A stretch of DNA of 64,000 nucleotides from Echinometra lucunter (GCA_029962745.1 CM057161.1:7375383-7439382), one strand, 5' to 3'; positions 24,801-39,800 are shown, numbered from the stretch's first letter. Numbers and translations: made by a program. The notes: generated by a model not told the origin, from the sequence alone.

Positions 24801-27679
24801 AGACTAAAAAAAATATGGATTTAGAGTCTAGATCTGCTCGTCTAATTCCCGACTTCTTTGTGTGAGTCAGAGTGAAAACATGCCCATTGCAATCCTCGCA
24901 ATTACTATCATGTGACCAGCTGCGGACAAATCACACCTTTGTATTGGTATGAGCTTTCCATTATCAGGAACTCACATGTACAATACTGATGCCACAGTAG
25001 ATGGAGAAGGCCGATGCCACATCTTCGTCATGCTTTGTGAAGAACAAACCTGAAAGAAGAAAAATTCACAAGTGAAAATAATATTTTGGTCTAATAGTGT
25101 GCAAATCTAACCGACTTTTGCCTTTCAAAACTAAGTGCTGAACAACTATGAGTTTCACTTTTCCTAGGCATACGCACTTGGCAGTCACATATGCCTATCT
25201 CTTCTACTATCATAAACGTAATTCCAACTGAACAGGTCAAGTATAATTAGTCTTTAAGCAGTTATTAGTCTCATTTACTGTAAGATTTAGTGACACCCCC
25301 CAAGTACTAATATAGGGCACTGTACTCCTGCATTAAAGCAATTCTGACATGAAAACAAATTTCGCAATTCATGGACCTATTCCAAAGCGCAGTTTTCAAT
25401 TCTGAAAGTTCCCATTTTTTTCTTTTTACCCACAAATTCTTTCTTCAGAAGATTTGTCATCTAAAATATTTCATTCATTCACCTTAGAGTTTTATAATTT
25501 TTATTTTCTTTAACTGGATGACTTGTTTTTTTGACAGTTCACAACAAACGAAGCTCTGGAATAACAGAAAAACCCGTAGTATTCCGTGAAGACTTACTAT
25601 AATAGCAAAGTTACTATTATAGTAAGTTTTATGCAACGGGGCCCTGAAGGTCAGCCTAGGACACAGAAGTAATTTGTGTTTGAAATCAAAAGCATCAGTT
25701 AATGATCCTTCAGCTTAATTGGGAGTACAAGCTAGTCCAATCAGATCTGTGAATCCCTGCTCAACCTGAATCGTTGAAAAACACTATTCTTCTGTACGTC
25801 ATAATCCATTGTATGACATCAACCTGATTAGTTCTTGAAGGTATTCTGCAGCTCATGTAACAATAATTGTGCTCATAAAACTTTGAGGTAATAAGTGAAT
25901 ATGGTTTCGTGGACTAAAGCAGCGTTTCTCAACCTTTTTTTAACTCGAGGCCCACTTTGGCTCTGAGGAATTCTTCGAGGACCACCTTTGCAGGGGTCAC
26001 GGAATGCTTTTTAGGGGAAGACTGACATCCAAACAGGCAGAGCCTGAGGGGGGGGGGGGCTATAGGGCCCCTGGCAGTGTGGAGCCCCCTGTAGCCCTTG
26101 TTTTGTTTTTTTTAGTTTTGCAAGCCTATAAAATAAGCAATTTTTAGATATAAATTTGTTATTTTTTCGAATGGGGGAGGGGGGGGGGGGGGACTTGCTG
26201 GCTACATTGTAACTGGCTCACTGCAAACGAGGGGAGTGTAGCCCCCGTCCCGTCTTTAGCGGCCTCTGTTTTGCTCTTAGAAATTAAAGGCCAAACTTAC
26301 AGAATCTTAATGAGAAAATAAAAACGGTGATTTAATATAAAAATTTTTTTAAAATAGAGAAAAATTTTTTAATTATGTGAACCCCACATTTCGTACAGAC
26401 TCTTTTACGAAATCTTTTAAGGTATAAACATTGCATCATTGATAAGACAATGTGAATTTTATTTTAATGAATTTTGACATTGTGTGACACGAGAGTTGAG
26501 TTTTCCGATATTTTCTATGAGTTTCTAATGGGGAAAACGTGGGCAGAACGCAGTCAAAACGCATATAAAAGTGCTTTTTAAGCCATTGAATACAAAGTTT
26601 AGCAAATTCTTCGCCTAAATCTGAGATTTTGGTGCATTTGTATGTTTGGGTCTAAAAAAAAAAAAAAAAAAACCCGACCCTGTTTTTTCGCATTTTACAG
26701 TCGGTCAATTGAGGGCAACATAACATTTTTTTAAAGCCTAATTAAAGAAATTCACAACTGATTGGAGGACTTTTTATCGATTTGGATTGACAATTTAAAA
26801 AAAGGGCAAAACATCATAACTTACCATTGATTTTATTGCATAGTTCAGCAATCCCGACAACAGCTGCAAAACAAAACAAAACAACAACAACAAAAAAAGA
26901 ATATGAGGGAAATACAAAAACAAACAGCCACACATAAACTGGAATCAGTCTGAATCATCTTTACTCGGAAAACAACTCAAACTTAAGCTTGGAAGATTGT
27001 CTTTGTACATTATGCAATTGGTTTGCTCTATATCTCCATATCAAAGAAATATACTGATTACAAAACTAAGATCCATCTAATGAATACTATTTAACATCAA
27101 ATAAAACTCATGAAACTGACTACGCCTTAAGAATTTGTATTCCTAGGCAATGCTAAAAGTGATTAATCAACACAAAAAAGAATTACAACAATCGAGTTTG
27201 GGGGTAGAAGAGAGTGTGAAATAGAATGAAATGTGGGATAATTGTCAATTGATTTCAAGTGCATGAACCGTCATGATATTTCAGATAAGATTTTTTATAA
27301 AAACAAAAACAAAAACGAGAAGTGACAAAAGTAATTTTGCATCAAGCTAAATGTGAAATGTAAGTTTGAATTGCTGCTCTCTTTGAATAATCAATGAGTT
27401 TTATTCTGCAATGGCAGGTTTCTGACATGATGCAACACCTCTTGTGGGAACAAGATTTTATGGTGACAGTAAAGAGACCAGAAAAAGACTGTACCAGCTG
27501 GGGTTTTTTTTTTTTTTCAAACCAAAAATGAAGAATATGAAGTCAATATAAAAGCAGACATGGCCACACAAAAACTTTACTTGGAAGATGTTTTTGACTA
27601 TGAATACAGTACTATTACAATGGTATGGGTGTCATTACATGGAAAGTTTATGTTTTATTTTTTTTTTCATTTTTTCATT

Positions 27680-27710
<31 letters not shown>

Positions 27711-27781
27711 CATTTTTTCATTTCTATTTATTGATTTGGTCATTTATTTATTTATCTATCTTTTTTTTTTGGGGGGGGGGG

Positions 27782-27813
<32 letters not shown>

Positions 27814-30800
27814 GCTATGACTGATCCTCTACGATTAGAATGAATTCATACCTGGTCCATCTCTGATAGGGAAACATAAGATATTCCTAGTCCTGAATCC
27901 TGTGCTATCGTCCACTCCTCGGTAGAACAGAGGATGAGAGTATGCATCCTTGATGTTCAAGATGTTACCTGCGGAACAGAGAGGGCAGCAGACACGGTCA
28001 GTGAAGCAAAAGATCATCAGATGTATAGAAACATGACAAACATCTGTCTTTGATATGATTTGCCACTGTACTGCTCTTACTCCTACTACTACATGCCAGG
28101 GGAAAAAATAATTCATTTTTTTCCGGGGCTACTTTTTGAGCCCACCAGCCCAAATTTTCTACATTGTATTACAGTTAACATTGAACCCTATGAGAATTTC
28201 AGGAGCTCTTTTTTTAGTTTTCCAGGGCTCTTTTTGGCATTTCGGTGGCGAATTCGCCCCGAGCCCCCGTGTATTTTTTTTCCCTGCTACATGTCAATGT
28301 GCTGCTACTACTACTATTATTACTTCTGCACTTCTCATCCCTCGTCTACTGTCTCTTATTCTAAAACAAGCAATGCTTCTTTCACTATAACCACTAGCAA
28401 TAACACATACTCCTATTAAACTTGAATGACAGAAAAATTCCTTTAGATACAAATCCTCTAGTGTGGAAGCACTAATGTAATAATCAACGTAAGAGTGTTC
28501 GCATTATGTGAATTCTCAATGAAAAGCGTGAAAGTATGACACTGTTAATTCTCACCTGTGCTGGCTACATGACCTGCAATGCCATGTGTGATGGGAATTC
28601 GCACCTCTCCTGATTCCTGTCAAAGAAAAAGAAAACAAAAACAAAAACAAAAACCAATGAATGAGCATGCTCCCGAAGTCAAAAAGAAAACATCCGGTGT
28701 CATTGTAATTCCATGTGCAGTCCAAGTCCAAACTCTACGTAAATACATGAAGTTACGTCTCAATATTTTATGAGAAGGTCAGGTTCTGGACATGAAAACA
28801 CAAAATGAAAATATGCAGCAAAACCTGATAAATAAATCCTTACTTTTTTTCCTTATCAATAAAAACTGCCATGCAATGATCTTTCAAAGTTGAGTGTAGA
28901 ATTTGAGTGAAAAAATTATTTTAGACAGAATCCCAAAAAGGTCATTCAAAAAGGCTTGTATGAAATCCGAGATCATGAACTCATGTTAGTTTGAATCTAT
29001 AATGGTTGTTTGAGTGCTTGTGATGAATTCAACTAGAATATCCATTGCCAGGCAACGGAAGTTTATCCCCCAGGGGTTGTTGTGAAATCTCTGTCATACA
29101 ATATAACCTCCCATAAAATAGAAGGGTTATTCCATGAAATATACTGTACTAAACATTCCTTCCCACCCCCTCCCCACCCCTGCTGTGAGATGGGGTCAAA
29201 AGCCCCCACCATGCCCTACCAGATAAATCAAACAGAATCAAAATCTGCTGTGAAATAGAGAAGCGTTTTTTATTCACTTGAATATATTTGCATAAATTTG
29301 CATGATTCGCATGAATTCAAAATGCTGTGTGAAGTTCTGAAGCCTCCAACAAGCCCTATCAGATAAAACAAACAGAATCAAAATACATTGCGAAATGGAG
29401 GAACAGTAGTATCTTTTGGTCATTTTGAATACATTTGCATAGTTTTGCATAATGAATGAATTTCCAAATTTTGTGTGGAAGTTTTGAAGCCCCCAACAAG
29501 CTCTGTCACATGAAGTGAATAGAATCAAAATCGGCTGCAAAATAGATAGGAATTAGCTATGTGATTTTGCATAAATATGCATAGATTTGCATGATTAATG
29601 ATTAAACATTTCCAAGCACAAGTTTGGAAGCCCTCACCTAGCTTTATCAGTTAGCGCAATCAGATTCGAAATTGGCCAAGAAACGACAAAGAAGCAAATT
29701 AATATTTTTGAGCACATTTGACCTTTGACCCACACACATGACCTTTGACCCCTATAACATTGGGATTCCTGTAAGGTATCTACCAACCAGCTTAGGTTAC
29801 AAATGGGCTTATGGTTTAAAAGTTACCAACTCCAGTAGAAACTTGTAGGAAAATTTTAATATTTGACCTTATTAGGCCTTTGACCTGCATACATGTATGT
29901 GATCTTTGGCCCCAAAATAATACTGAGGTCTTTGTAACTCATCTATCATCAAAGTTCGGTAACAAAGAGGCTAGTGGTTCAAAAGTTACTAACCCCAGTA
30001 GAAACTATACAGGTAAATAAAACATTTGACCTCATTTGACTTTTGACCTACATACATGACTTTGACCAACAAATACCACTGAGGTCCCTTTAGAGCATCT
30101 ACCATCCATGTTTTGTTACATAGGGACAAATGGTCGGAAAGTTATTCAAGTTTCATGTGCATAGTACAGTTCACACAAGAAATATAACATGGTGGCTGTC
30201 TTTGACCCTGTAAAAGGCAGAACTTTGGAGGCAGCATCACCAAAAGTTTTAGGGGTCCAGATTTGACTATGATAGACCTCCGAACCAAACTTGAACGAAA
30301 TCCGTCAAGGAATGTGGTCAGTAGAGCGCACACAAGCAGACCTTCCAAAATCAACCTTTCTGTGTATAAAGATGGAACAAGCGAGGTCGCTACCACCAAA
30401 AGTTATAGCTGGCTACATTTTTTCATGATACACCTCCATACCAAATTTGACAACATTCCGTCAACAAACATGGCCAGTATCGTGCACACAAATGCGACGT
30501 GGCGGCATAACACCGCTGAATACAAAGTATCCTCCGGTACTACGTGCCATGGAATACAATAAATCCTTACTTTTTTCCTTATCAATCATAACTGCCATGT
30601 ACCGGTCTTTCAAAAGTGAGTGTAGAATCTGAGTGAACAAAATCATTTTAGCTAGAATCCTAAAAAGGTCATTCCAAAATGCGTATATGGAATTTAAGTT
30701 CATGAACTCATGTTACATGTAGTTTGAATCTGGTAATGGTTGTTGGAAAGTGCTTGTAATGAATCTGAGGATTGAAATAATGTGACAACTCTTGCAAGTG

Positions 30801-33800
30801 TCATTCAGAAGTGCTTCCATGGATCTTGAGGGAATAAAGGTTAGTAATGAATCTCAAAAGCCTTGTTCTTTTCTTTTTTTTTTGCTGCTGCATCGATCTT
30901 TAGTTTATATTTATATTCATATGCAAAAATGGGAAAAAGGTTACTTAAAGAATTATAAAATATAAATAAAACAGAGTTGTGGCAAATTCCATCTTTAGTA
31001 AATGATGATTGTGATTGCATCGGCCGTCTTTGAGAATTATGAGATGTAAATGAAATGCTCATGATTCCATGATGAGATATATTCTTTGCAAATCATACAT
31101 GTATTTGCAGCATTTTCTTCAAGGATTATGATCCCCTCCCTCCGAATAATTTGGACCAGAAGTGCCACTTGCAGCAAACTTCTGCTCTGTTGGAAAGCTC
31201 GGCCACAGCACTATGCAAAAGGCCGTTCCCTGCCTGGTATGAGTACAGTACATCGCTGCAGAAACAATACCATGGGTACCATGGTATTTGACTATCTTGG
31301 CGAAATTACATGTACCACCAAAACCATGAAAGTACCATCAAATTACCATGATTCGATGGTAATTTCGTCAAATTACCATGGTACCCAAGGTTCTTTTTTT
31401 TTTTTTTACAAGAGATGTACAACTGATCATGAGGACAATCATGCACAGTCAGTCAACTCAACACACCAATGTATACACAGCAATGCATACTGTGAATTCA
31501 ATGGCAATTCAAACAAACTGTGGCCCACAGTGTCTTTCATTTCAATTATCAATATGCAGGATGTGAATGGTCCTCAAAACCTTCAAGCCCAACACATGCT
31601 TCAATTAGACTGCCATTATTATTTTTCTTATGATTTCATTATTAAAACAATGAAAATGATAAATAATGACAGTCATTTCACATAAAACCAAAATTAGAAA
31701 GTTCTCCACCAACTGTTTTTCCCCTGTACCTAAAACTCAGTCGTCTCAGTAACACGTTGAACACGGAGCCCAGGATAACTTGGGCTATAAAACGGAAAAT
31801 GAGTGTTTTACTGAAATTAAATCATAATCAAAGGGTTAAAAGCTCAACACCTCCCATGCAGTGAAAGGAAACTACAACCCCACAATGCATGAATTCTAGT
31901 ATAAAGTTTGCAAAGAAGTGTTTTCTTTCTTCTCTCTGAAAGAGATAAAAGATACATACCTCTTGGCGCTTGTTGGACGATGTCTAAAGCCAAATTTAAC
32001 AATAAAACAAAGAATCAAAGTCTCTGAATATGACTCTCTATGATTCATTTATAATAACTCTTGGTAAATTTAGCTGTGATATGTCATACAGCATATTACA
32101 AATTCATTAAAGCTCAAAAGCAAACAGGCTAACTACTGTAAATGCTGTTATTTTCGCGTGATTAATTCTTAGCGCTGAGCAACCCAAGAACATATTTGCA
32201 GGTTCTTGAATTCGTGCTGCACAATTAATCACTCGTAAAAGTGCAAGATTTTATTTGATAATTCAACGCATATGAAATCGTGCTAATATTTTCGCGAGCT
32301 CTAGAATTGGCGCTTGCCGAAAATAGTGCGAAATCCACGAAAATTAATGTACCGGGAATATTTCTGCATTTACAGTAATTGCAAAACAACTTTTTTTTTC
32401 TGTAGAGGAGCAAAAATACTATGCTAGTATCAATTCTTTACTAATCAAACAGCTAGAGAGATAGAGAGAATTGTAATCTTATTAAGCCTGCCACTTCCCG
32501 ATGGTATTTGACCCACAGAGATCTCCTTCTGCTCATCTTAAGGTAAAGGAAAAGTGCAATTCTTACCAGTTGTCCGTCAAACACTTTGGCTACGAGTTCA
32601 TCATTTTCCACAAGAAACAGGGAACATCTACAAAAAATGAGAAATTGGACAAATTTGAAAAATGACAAATTTGAAGTCTCTAAAAAAAGGTACTGCATTA
32701 CCTTTAAGGCAAGGATTTTATATTATTTATTCAATTCTGATTTTCAAGCATCATATTTCCATAGCACAAGAGCACCAATGTGTTATTTTTTTCAGACAAA
32801 AAGGAGAGGGCAAACTGAAGGGAGAATGAGAGAGAAAGAAAGAGAGAAGAAGAAGGAAGTTTTCGATTCATATTTCCCACACATATTTGACATTGTCTTA
32901 AATAATGTTTAAACTTCCTGGATGTTATGTCCTGAATGGATAAAAATGCAGACTTGAAATTTCAAATGACATTTCTTTCACCTCCTACCATTTGGACAAT
33001 CATTGTTATCACTAAATATGTAAGATTAATAATGGGAGTGTCGCCGATTCCATTGTGAATTCTGAAATCTTTAGCAAAATACTCATGCAATAGGTCTGCC
33101 TCATTCTAAATGTCTTTTGAAACTGCTTGTTTCTACTTATCGTAATGACATGGGATGTGCAAAAACAGTATACATGCAGTTATTAGTCTTACCTTTCAGC
33201 CTGAGTTAAGTTCCTTGCTTCTTGCATGATCTCTCTGAGAAGCACATACACATCATCTGTGGATTAAACAGCAAAATATGCCAATCATTATTAAATATCA
33301 TTATTCATGGTAAAATTCTATAAAGATGGTCATTTGCATTTACTCGCTTTCCTGTTAGTTGGCGATCACCCCTATCTTCTGATTAACATTCTCTTTCCCT
33401 CCATTTATAATAGACGGTGACCCGATATATCCTCCAGCGACAATTGCTCAGTGCTTTATTTTGTCCAAAATACACAGTTAGAGTCAGAGTTGCAATGGGG
33501 TTTTAGGTCAGGCTTAGGGTAGTGTTAGGGTTAACATATCCTTTAATCCAGGGGTATTTTTATATATTTTTTTTTAATGTATGAAATTGACGTGGAGCAG
33601 TTGTCACCAGAGTATGTGGGGGAGGGGCACCGTCTATTATTATTTATTTTTTTTGTCAACAAAAAATATTACATTCTCCTTTCCACCTCTCCCTCTCCCT
33701 TATTTTCTTACATGTACAAACCCTATACAACTTCTCTTTTTCCTTTCTTCATCTCTACTTTCTCTCTCACTCTTTGCATATTGGCATGTTTAAAGTACTT

Positions 33801-36800
33801 TAAATACTGCATGAGATACAAAGACAAACTTTTATTTGAAATACAAGGAAAGCGATTTACAAAGGGAAAAGAATATCTTCTGCAACAGAGTTAAGCAAAT
33901 GATGTAATACTAATTTCATATTTCTAAAAGAAAAAAAATAGTGCCATTGATGCATCACACATCAACTATATTTTCAACTGTAGGCCTCAGTAATAAAAAG
34001 CATACCTGAAATATTCATGAAGTGATTAATGACCAAATTGAAAATGAACAAAAACAACAGTAATGCAATAATACATACAACAAAACACAATTATCTTTCA
34101 AAGTGAAAATCAAAAGCATAAGATCAGAAGCATCCCACCGCTGACACCACAATATCAACGCAATTTACTGATGATGGGAAACCAGTTAGAGTCAGAGTTT
34201 ACATAGCCATAATTTATTAGGCAACTTACAACACAAATCCTGGTCAGAAAGGGGTGAAACACATAACACAATCCCTTGCAGAGGGCAATATAACATGAAA
34301 ACATAATGGCGATGATCAAGAAGGTTGTCCATACCTAAGCTTACCCATCTCCATAACCTTTTCCATCCCCAAATCAAAACAAGACATATAATAACAGGAT
34401 AAAGGCCTTAAGAAGAATGCATCTTCCTTTTGATAATTGGAAGTGAAATGTCCAATGAAGATATCAATTCTGACTTAGGTGAATGTACTATTACAATTTA
34501 GTCTCTCGCATCTTAGTATGATTTTATACATCTGCCCTTTTAGTCTCCATGTGATCATAAATATCAAGTATAGTATTCGAAGAGTGAGTTTGATTGCTTT
34601 AACTAGGGACTGGTATCTACAGGGAAATAGATTGTAATGTCCAATCAGTGAATATTGTCATTTCATTGTTTCCCACACAAGCTGCATTGTATCAGGAGTA
34701 CTGAAACAAATATGTTAGAAAACCAAAAATCCTTTTAAAGATCTGCAATTTTCATAAAAACCTTTGGCATGCTTTGATAAAAATTCAATCTTCAAATGAT
34801 AGAGATAACTACACCTTGACTTCTCTGCATTAAACTGCTTTGGGAATAGTTCATACATATACAGGTGTTCTTTTTGCAAGTACAGTCAACTCTGCATAAG
34901 TCGAAGTTGCATAAGTCGAATAATCGCCTAAGTCGAAGGTCTGTACTGGGTCCCATTCCTTTATTTTCTATTGTTTTTGACCTCTCATAAGTCGAATTTT
35001 CTTTAAGTCGAAGCATTTTCTTCAGTCCCAAGAAATTCGACTTAGGCAGAGTTGACTGTATTGATCAATTTCTTACTTCACTTGTAATTTGGTGGACATA
35101 ATACAAAACTGAAATTCAAAATGAAAAAAAAAACAAACATAAATCTACATAAAAAAGTAAGATCCTTACAAGATTCTAGGACAATGAAACAAATGGCTGT
35201 TCAAAATGCAAAACATAAATCTTTAGCAGAGTAAAAACCTTTCAACATTCCAGGAATATGGAAAGAGGAATGCATTAAGAGCAATATATGAAGCATTGAA
35301 CTGCAACAACAAAAAAAAGAGAAGAGATGGCACAAGAAAAGACCCAGATAAAAGGCAAGGCAAAGTGACCAGACCATTTGTAGGGCAGAGTGTACTTTAG
35401 AAGGAAAGCGGGGAAAGCGGTAATGGGACATCAAAGAAAAGGACACATCAATTTTGATCCTTTCTCGGGTATGGTCTGGCCTGAGTGGATGCAGGTCTGC
35501 TAAGACTGAGAGAAGACAAGAAGGGTAAGGAGAAGGAAGGGAGAAGAAAAGAAGGGGGGAAAAGAAAAAAAGGGGAGGGGAGGAGAGGAGGAGGAGGAGG
35601 AGGAGGAGGAGGGGGAGGGGAGGAGAGGAGGAGGAGGAGGAGGAGGAGGAGGAGTGGGATGAGAAGGAGGAGGAGGAGGAGGAGGAGGAGGAGGATGAGA
35701 ATAAGGATGAGGAGGAGGTGGAGAAGGAGGATGAGAAGGAGAAAGAAGAAGAGAACAAGTGATACATCATGTTTACATGTACTTATATCAAAATCATACA
35801 ACAAAAGAGGAAGAAGAAACATGAACTCGTAAGGGAAAAAGGCAGACAAGAAAGAACTGGGGAAAATATAGGGAGAGGGGGGAGATACGAAAAATATGGA
35901 GTAAACAAAGAGAGGGAATATAGAGAAAAAATGAGGTAGAGAAATTCAGAAAACAGAGTTCTGAAATAAACAGGGTATGACCCCCCCCCATGAAGAATCA
36001 GATCTAAGGAGAAGGGGGGGGGAGAGGTTCATACCCCCTACAAGAAACCTCTGAAGGCTTTTGAATCTCAAAGTGCCATTTTAAAAGGGCAAAGTTGATA
36101 TAGTCGATTGCTCATTCTTTTTCGATCTGGAATACAACGCTTACTACAGGAGGTAATCCCATACACTCCAGCTTGACTTGTCTGCTTTTGTACCCATCTA
36201 TGTTACATCGACCAATTTAAAGATATCGATATCTTTTAGATGGTCATAGCTATCGGTGCAGTACGTTTACAATCAAATGATTGCACTTAGTCTTCTTACC
36301 AGGCCCCTAAAGCTCCGCCATTTTGTCGAGATCCATTAGAGGTCGACCTAAGCACCCATCAATTTTTATGAGCAAAATGAAAAATTCATTTTTTAAGATG
36401 ATTCCAAGGTTAAAACAGTACGCCCATCAGCTAAAAATATGCGCAATGATGCACAATCAATACGCAACAACTGCGCAACAAATGCGCATTAAATCCAAGT
36501 ATCACGCGCAGTAGATATGAATAATGCAACAAAAACGGGTGCTAAAGTCGACCTTCAAGTGATCCGAAAGAGGCGGGGCCTAATGCCATTCGCGTAATGA
36601 TATAAGCGCGTGCTGCTTTTCATCTAGTAAATTCATTATATGTCTATGCTTCGTACACAAGCTTGGGTTCCAGTTGTCCTATGGGAGATTTGCCGGCCAA
36701 GTCTTCTTGCTCTCAAATTTTTCTTTCAATCACGTTGAAGTCTTAAGTTATCCCCTTGGAATTGTCTGCGTTCAACTGATCCACATTCCTTCGTACATAA

Positions 36801-39800
36801 TTTACCTTTCAATTACCCATGTGATCCGAGGGATTCTTCATGTATTAGTTATGGCTGACTAGAGCTTCCTTTTAATGACACTTCACATCTCCTGTAATGT
36901 GTGACATTGCTATCATTTAAAAAGAAAGATCATTACAAATTTTAATACAAAAATTATGTAATGACCTTTTTTTATCAACATAGAATTGAAACCCTCCTCT
37001 GTGTATGCGAATTTTGTTTTGGTTATGATATCGTGTTTTTTTAGATCCTCCTGTTTTTAATAAACAACCACATGACTCATGAAATAGTTTTTATGAAGCT
37101 CTATATGCAAGATCTCATGACTGAGAAGACCAGCACTGCACATATCCTAACATCTTTTAATTTTTCAGTCAAGTAAAGGGAAACAAGACGGGTGGAATGA
37201 CCGAGATTTCCTTGCCCTTACCTGCCCTCGATAATCCCTAGAGTTTATTCTCCTTCAGGGTCAATCCTCTTTCCACCTAAGCCAATCTTGTCCGCTACTA
37301 TGCATCTTCTGATTAGGTGGATCAGTTAATATCTAAATTGGCAACCCTAGATTGTTTTAGTTTTTGTTCTATTTTGTTTTTTTAATTTCTTGGAGGTATC
37401 TGATCCAAATGTGGGTCAATCTCTATTTTCAATTTAACAATCAACCCACTAAAGATGGGGGAGGTGTGCAGATCTTTAGTACTGACAATTTCCAAATTGG
37501 CAACCCATAATTGTTGCTAAAGGTTTTCGTTTATTTCATGGAGGTATAAGTACATGTATATGGATAACCCACTTTTCAGGTGAAGGTGGATGGGGAAGCT
37601 GTACCAATCATGTACCTGAAAAATTAATTTGTTTACAGCTGGGATATATGAAATAATTCCCCCTAAAACGAATAAATAGAAAAAAATAATAAAAATAAAA
37701 ATCTTTCATCTGGCATTCTAGGGGTGAACAGGGTAAGAAATTTGAAGAAAATAAAGGATAACATACAGCCATAATGCACAGAATCGAATGGCAGTTCAAT
37801 GCCGTAAATACCCTCATTCATGGAAGTGCTTTCACGATCACAGACTAGTCTACCCTCATGAGAGAACATCTGAATTTGCAATATCTTTAATAGAAGTAAT
37901 ATTTGAAGCTCATAAATGAGATACAGTGTAGTGACATGGAGCACCTCACATAGAGAGCAAAATGTCTTTATGAGGGGTACACTTCAATGAAGATGGTTTT
38001 CAAGTTGGAAAACCATAAATAAACAGCCAGGAATATAAGGTTTTAAAATATAAGATGTCATTATCAAGAAATCTATCAATGAATTCTGCCATTTGCAAAA
38101 CCAACCTGGGTATGCTTTTGTCTAACACTGCAGTCTGTGTGGTAAGAAAGGTCAGGCATTTCCAGTCACATGTATATTTTCACTTTTTGTGAAGCACATT
38201 ATGATACTTTTGAAGTGCATTTTTCAGGGCTTCCATTTACACAATATTACATACACGATAGCGTGTAGGGCCATGCAGCTCAGATTTTTTTTAAAAGTTA
38301 CTCAACGACTTTAATACTGAAATATGTCTAAAACACAAAAAATACAAACTGAATTTCATTACAAAGTTTCTTTTGCTCAAGAGAAAAAGCACTGTCCCTA
38401 CACTGATCAAGGATAGGTGTGTGTTAGATGGCAAATACTGCCAGTGGGAACGCACCAGCAGCAGACCGGTCTCCGAAAAGCCTCATTAGTTTTCTCGCTA
38501 CTTTTCTATTAAGGGTTGGTTCCCCTGGGTCCAATACAAATCTGACGGTGATGAATTAATCCAAAGGCTTGTGAGATATACATTTCTAGTTATGCTGCTC
38601 TTCTCCAGTTCTTGAGGGTGACATTTATAATCAAGATGATGAATGTTGTTTTCTGGACTAATTAGATTATCCTTTCCTGTAGATTCTATTTCTTATCATT
38701 GCATTTTCGTAATATTCAAAGTTCTATGCAATAAATCGTGGTTAAACGGGAAATAAGCTTTAAAAAACACTGCAGTTATTTTTTTAACTGCCTTTTTTCT
38801 ACATTTCTACTTTCCATAGTGCATAAAAGCATTTGTGATAGATCGAGTTTGATGTAAATGAATATTTTGCATTGCTGTATGGCTAATTTTGCTTCCATTC
38901 ATCCAAAATACAGTGAAAATAAATGAATGAAACTGAAGACAGTAATTGCATTATAACCATGCTTAATGTTTTGTAATATTTCAAACTTTCGCTTCTACTA
39001 TACGGCTACATGCCATCTCCATTCCCTGGGGAATGCCATATGTTTCATTTAATAAGTTACCGGTAACCTCTTGACTACCAATTTCCTTTTTTTTTCTCTC
39101 CCAGGGTTTGAGATAGGTACCAACCATGTCCAGTAAGTGTTGTTCGTCTTTTACCACCAAAAACCACTAAGAATGGCTTTCCCCGTCACTCGCTGAAATT
39201 CTCCACAATATCACCATACCACAGTGGTATAGCGGGAGTATGGTGGAAAATTGGTGAAGGCTCTCGTCTCTCATACAAGAGGTACTGGCACTATGAACAT
39301 GACGGACAAAGAAAGCGGACAAAATAAACAACCCCTCATTCTACCCTTCACAATGGTTCTGGTAGTCAAAGAACATCCCTTCACTGCTATTGTCTAAAAT
39401 ATGTGGAACAGGTGTCACACGCATATTTACCTGGAACTACATGATTAAACATAATAGCTGTGAAGGGATGTTCTTTTGACTACCAAAACCATTGTGAAGG
39501 GTAGAATGAGAGGTTGTTTATTTTGTCTGCTTTCTTTGTCCGCCATGTTCATAGTGTGGGTTCCATCCCGACTGGGTGCTTACATCCTTGGAGAAGGTGC
39601 TTCGCCTACATATGTCTCTCTTGACCCAGGTGTTTTACCAAACAAAGCTGGGGTAAAAATAATTGCAAGGCCAACAGGAAGAGCAGTAAATAAACTGATA
39701 AAACCCAATAATTATTAGTATATAAATGTGCACTATGCTTAGCAACACAACGATGTGATTTGCAGCATCTTCCATGCATTATCTTGGGACATAATTATTT

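Larger units (their letters stand above)
28617..31959 (-). other. PDE2A intron 7
   Basis: The intron is 3.3 kb. It holds a direct duplication (28830-29030 and 30557-30765) flanking two degenerate tandem arrays (29195-29690, 29715-30150), a short palindromic MITE (31262-31393) and a 95-bp element (31745-31839). Open frames here are repeat by-products. Confidence 0.6.

Noticed and set aside
14616..27968. PDE5, PDE10 or PDE11 identity for the phosphodiesterase
   Set aside because: The segments [28 protein letters not shown] and SSTNSLDFF and the GAF-B core match PDE2A much better than the other GAF-containing PDEs.
31086..31685. 199-codon plus-strand frame
   Set aside because: It runs through a palindromic MITE and a T-run and has no recognisable domain or splice context.
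33510..33535. Interstitial telomere-like GTTAGGGTTA
   Set aside because: Only one and a half units occur, inside a MITE; too short to support.
35201..35849. Poly-Ser, poly-Leu and poly-Arg frames on both strands
   Set aside because: Products of the (GGA)n tract read in different frames.
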